From contig BJKQ01000009.1 in the NCBI GenBank assembly GCA_006538405.1, positions 372,001 to 436,000 of the forward strand: DNA of 64,000 nucleotides. Reading direction: 5' to 3'. Below, in pieces: positions 61,998 to 64,000 of the stretch. A model generated the notes under the pieces. It ran no database searches. It was given only the letters and a program-made list of their open reading frames with translations, and had not been told where the DNA came from. The translations under genes were made by a program, and so were the position numbers. Source of the stretch: Hansfordia pulvinata (taxonomy: Eukaryota > Ascomycota > Sordariomycetes > Xylariales). Each line of letters begins with the position of its first letter. Position 1 is the stretch's first letter.

Positions 61998-63432
61998 GTG
62001 ATTTGGCGAAAGAGGGGGGGGGGGGGGGGGGGGTTTAAAGATATATTACCATACCCTACCCGATATCTAACGCGACTCTCGCACCTGTCATCTCTTTTGA
62101 TGCCTTGTTTCGGCCTCGGGACTCGGGCCGGACATTCTCGAATTCTCACTTTATCCATTCCAACCATCGCCATCATGAATCAGTCCACAGCCACGGGCTG
62201 GCTCACCGCAGCCATTCTCTCCATGCTGCTCGTGGCCAGGCAGGTATCTTGAATTTCAAAAGCCCAGCTAGAATTGATTTCGTGACGAGGAAGCCCCACA
62301 AAGAGTTGGTCAATCATGTGAAGTCCAGCCACGCAGATTGGCCTTGGCCAGAAGGCTTTTCCCTGAACCTGCGCAGTTTGGACGAGAGAGACTGGGACAG
62401 TTTGCTCCCGAGCCCGTTTACCTCGATGAAACGAATCATACAACGTGAAGCACACCTCGAGCTGTGGCTGCTTTTCGCCCGTACACACGCTCTTCGCTCA
62501 TTTCATTAGTTCATTTTCTATTCGCATTCATGGTTCAGAGGGCGGGGCGCTGCGCGCCCGGGGACAACCTGAATACATTGGAGCCGGGACTGGCCAGCCC
62601 AGTCCCGCTCCAATGCCGGCAGACCCCCATGCGCGCCCGAGCGGCCTGGGGATTCTGAGGTCTCTCAATCGAGAGATGCAGCAGCCACAACCCGGGCCTG
62701 CTTGCCCGCGGCAAAAGCTATCCACGTCCGCGCACAATAAAGTAGAAAGAGAAAAAAAAAAAACCGTCGCTTGATGGCGGCCCTGTCCGGCCAATCCCAA
62801 CGCGCAAAAGTCCCGCCCTCCGCTTCCCTTCCGCGCTGTGCCGTCGGATTCCTCCCGAGCCGCGCTGTCTTGTGTGTGACCCGCGACTTGCACGAGGTGC
62901 GGTGCCCCGGTATCACCAGATACGTCGACGATATCGCCCTCGAGGCGGCGACCAAGCCCTCGGCGACCAGCGGCCAGGGCAAGCCATGCAGGGCAGCTCA
63001 ACCGGCTGCCGGTCTGGTCATCCTGTTGGGCCAGACTCGCAAGGGTTGGGATCACTACGAAGTGATGTCTGCGGCCTTCCACTGGTAGGGGGACCTGCGT
63101 GAAAGACCTATGCACTTGCTCATCTTCACGCCCAGCTGAGCACGCATTCGGGGTCGAAGTCAAACTAAGCCGTAGACTCGCAGGGGACCACGTTAGGACA
63201 TCAGGGTCAGCGCTCGATACGCCATTGATCGAAACGTGCCACCTCGACGAAGGACACAGAATGTCCTTCCGACAGACATGGAAAAGTACAGGAAAGAACA
63301 TGAAGTTGTCATTAACCGTCGGACCGGGGTTCCAGCCCCCAGGATCCTCTCTAGGCGGTCGAATAGAAGGGTACATTGGGGAGGAGAAAACAAAACCAAA
63401 GCTCCAGGGACCGCGGCAACGGAAGCCGGTCC
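61998..63432. other. Spacer between the DUF3632-like and knottin-like genes
   Basis: Begins with a G20 run. A short frame at 62175 reads a signal-peptide-like MNQSTATGWLTAAILSMLLV and reaches a GTATCT donor-like site at 62243, but no continuing exon could be found. Frames at 62528-63547 (-) and 62771-63088 (+) overlap each other and lack motifs. Confidence 0.5.
62014..62033. repeat. G20 homopolymer
   Basis: Uninterrupted run of twenty G, 17 bp after the stop codon of the DUF3632-like gene, so within its 3' untranslated region as a potential G-rich RNA tract. Confidence 0.9.
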
Positions 63433-63766
63433 TTACTCCTTCTTCTTGCAAAGGTATATGCCGCCGCCGCCGTCGACACCCCAGAACGCGCAGTCGCCGG
63501 AGCAGCACTGGCCGCCGTCGTTGCACCTCGTGTCGTCGTCCTGGCACCTCTTCTCGACCTGCCTTCGGGCGTTAGCTAGCTTTCCGGGGTGCCTTGGTGT
63601 CGCGCCGGTTGCACTCGACACAGGCCCGGGCTGAGACCGGACGGTGTTGGGGGGGGGGGGGGGGGGGGGGGGGGGCACTTGCCATGGCGTTCAGGGGCGT
63701 GGCCAGGGACAGCGTCTGCTGGGCGGCGAAGGCCAGCAGCATCACGATGGCGGTCACGGACTTCAT
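63433..63766 (-). CDS. Small secreted six-cysteine protein, knottin (ICK)-like candidate
   Basis: Predicted 69-aa precursor of unknown role. Exon 1 (63766-63683) encodes signal peptide MKSVTAIVMLLAFAAQQTLS and a few residues; exon 2 (63558-63433) encodes VEKR followed by a cysteine-rich domain and stop TAA. The 124-nt intron (63682-63559) has a GC donor, GCAAGT, after ATG, and ends CTAACGCCCGAAGGCAG, with a perfect CTAAC branch site 12 nt before the AG; both exons are in phase 0. The Lys-Arg directly before the first Cys is a Kex2-type site, so the mature peptide would be 37 aa. Cysteine spacing is C-x6-C-x5-CC-x3-C-x13-C, the inhibitor-cystine-knot pattern, with three disulfides expected. 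TATAAA lies about 175 bp upstream. Retaining the intron would instead give a Pro-rich product, which I judge less likely. Host-directed, antimicrobial and inhibitor roles are all open. Confidence 0.7.
63649..63675. repeat. G27 homopolymer (C27 in the transcript)
   Basis: The longest homopolymer in the window, lying inside the intron of the knottin-like gene and starting 8 nt past its GC donor. Confidence 0.9.
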
Positions 63767-64000
63767 GGTGTCTTGGAGCGGACGGGTATGATGAACTCTA
63801 GACGGTTTTGGGGCGATAGGCGGGGACGGGAAAGTCGTTGGTAAGGAGACAAAGGTGTGTGCTGGTTGGGATGCAGTGTTGTATGGTCGTGTTAGCTGAT
63901 GATAGATGCTACCGCAGATTCTAACGCCGACGAGCGGCTTTATATGAGTTGTTGCCCTGAAGGTAACTCGCGATACCGGCACGCAGGCCTGCCGCGAGCG
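63767..64000. other. Promoter region of the knottin-like gene
   Basis: Contains TATAAA on the minus strand (63939-63944) and no other gene signal before the right edge. Confidence 0.5.
63939..63944 (-). promoter_or_regulatory. TATA box of the knottin-like gene
   Basis: TATAAA on the minus strand, about 175 bp before the start codon, so a leader of about 140 nt would be expected. Confidence 0.45.

Noticed and set aside
62528..63547. 339-codon minus-strand frame overlapping the knottin-like gene
   Set aside because: Its translation over exon 2 is Arg-rich with no features, and it competes with the better spliced model in another frame.
50805..63766. A secondary-metabolite or effector gene cluster around the P450
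   Set aside because: No backbone synthase, transporter or regulator accompanies the P450; neighbours are unrelated and widely spaced.

Overview
The window is a 64 kb piece of nuclear DNA from a filamentous ascomycete (Pezizomycotina, most likely Sordariomycetes). The evidence is short GT-AG introns with GTAAGT-type donors and CTAAC/CTGAC-type branch sites, G+C-rich coding DNA, long gene-poor spacers, and a gene set typical of this group: an S10 serine carboxypeptidase, a PL1 pectate lyase, a microsomal P450, a DUF3632-like protein and a PhiA-like wall protein. The genus cannot be read from the sequence. A pectate lyase together with small secreted proteins suits a plant-associated or plant-litter fungus, but that is inference.

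Layout, left to right: an MFS transporter cut by the left edge (-, 1-1849); a large conserved fungal protein of unknown function (-, 3554-6088); GPI mannosyltransferase 2 (+, 11147-12524); a YTH-domain RNA reader (+, 13293-15182) convergent with a divergent carboxypeptidase-S1-like S10 protein (-, 15694-17402); a 9.4 kb gene-poor tract rich in GA/TCTG microsatellites and in a recurrent octamer (17403-26836); a very large low-complexity conserved protein broken by homopolymer frameshifts (+, 26837-31066); a UDP-galactose-type nucleotide-sugar transporter (+, 35688-37228); the meiotic helicase MER3/HFM1 (+, 38166-42967); a 7.8 kb gene-poor tract (42968-50804); pectate lyase (-, 50805-52204); cytochrome P450 (+, 55903-57634); a frameshifted PhiA-like secreted wall protein (+, 58968-59728); a DUF3632-like protein (+, 60872-61997); and a tiny secreted six-cysteine knottin candidate (-, 63433-63766).

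The genes do not form one pathway. GPI18 and the nucleotide-sugar transporter both feed the secretory and glycosylation system. MER3 acts in meiotic crossover formation. The YTH protein is an mRNA reader. The S10 protein, pectate lyase, PhiA-like protein and knottin candidate form a secreted set scattered across the window.

Points most worth a second look: the knottin candidate with a Kex2-type site and a GC-AG intron holding a 27-G run; a 15-nt microexon in the transporter; substitution of both C-terminal-carboxylate-binding residues in the S10 protein; a noncoding octamer (TACTCGTA/TACGAGTA) counted about nine-fold above chance; and several single-base frame breaks, three of them at G runs, that point to homopolymer miscalls or real gene decay.
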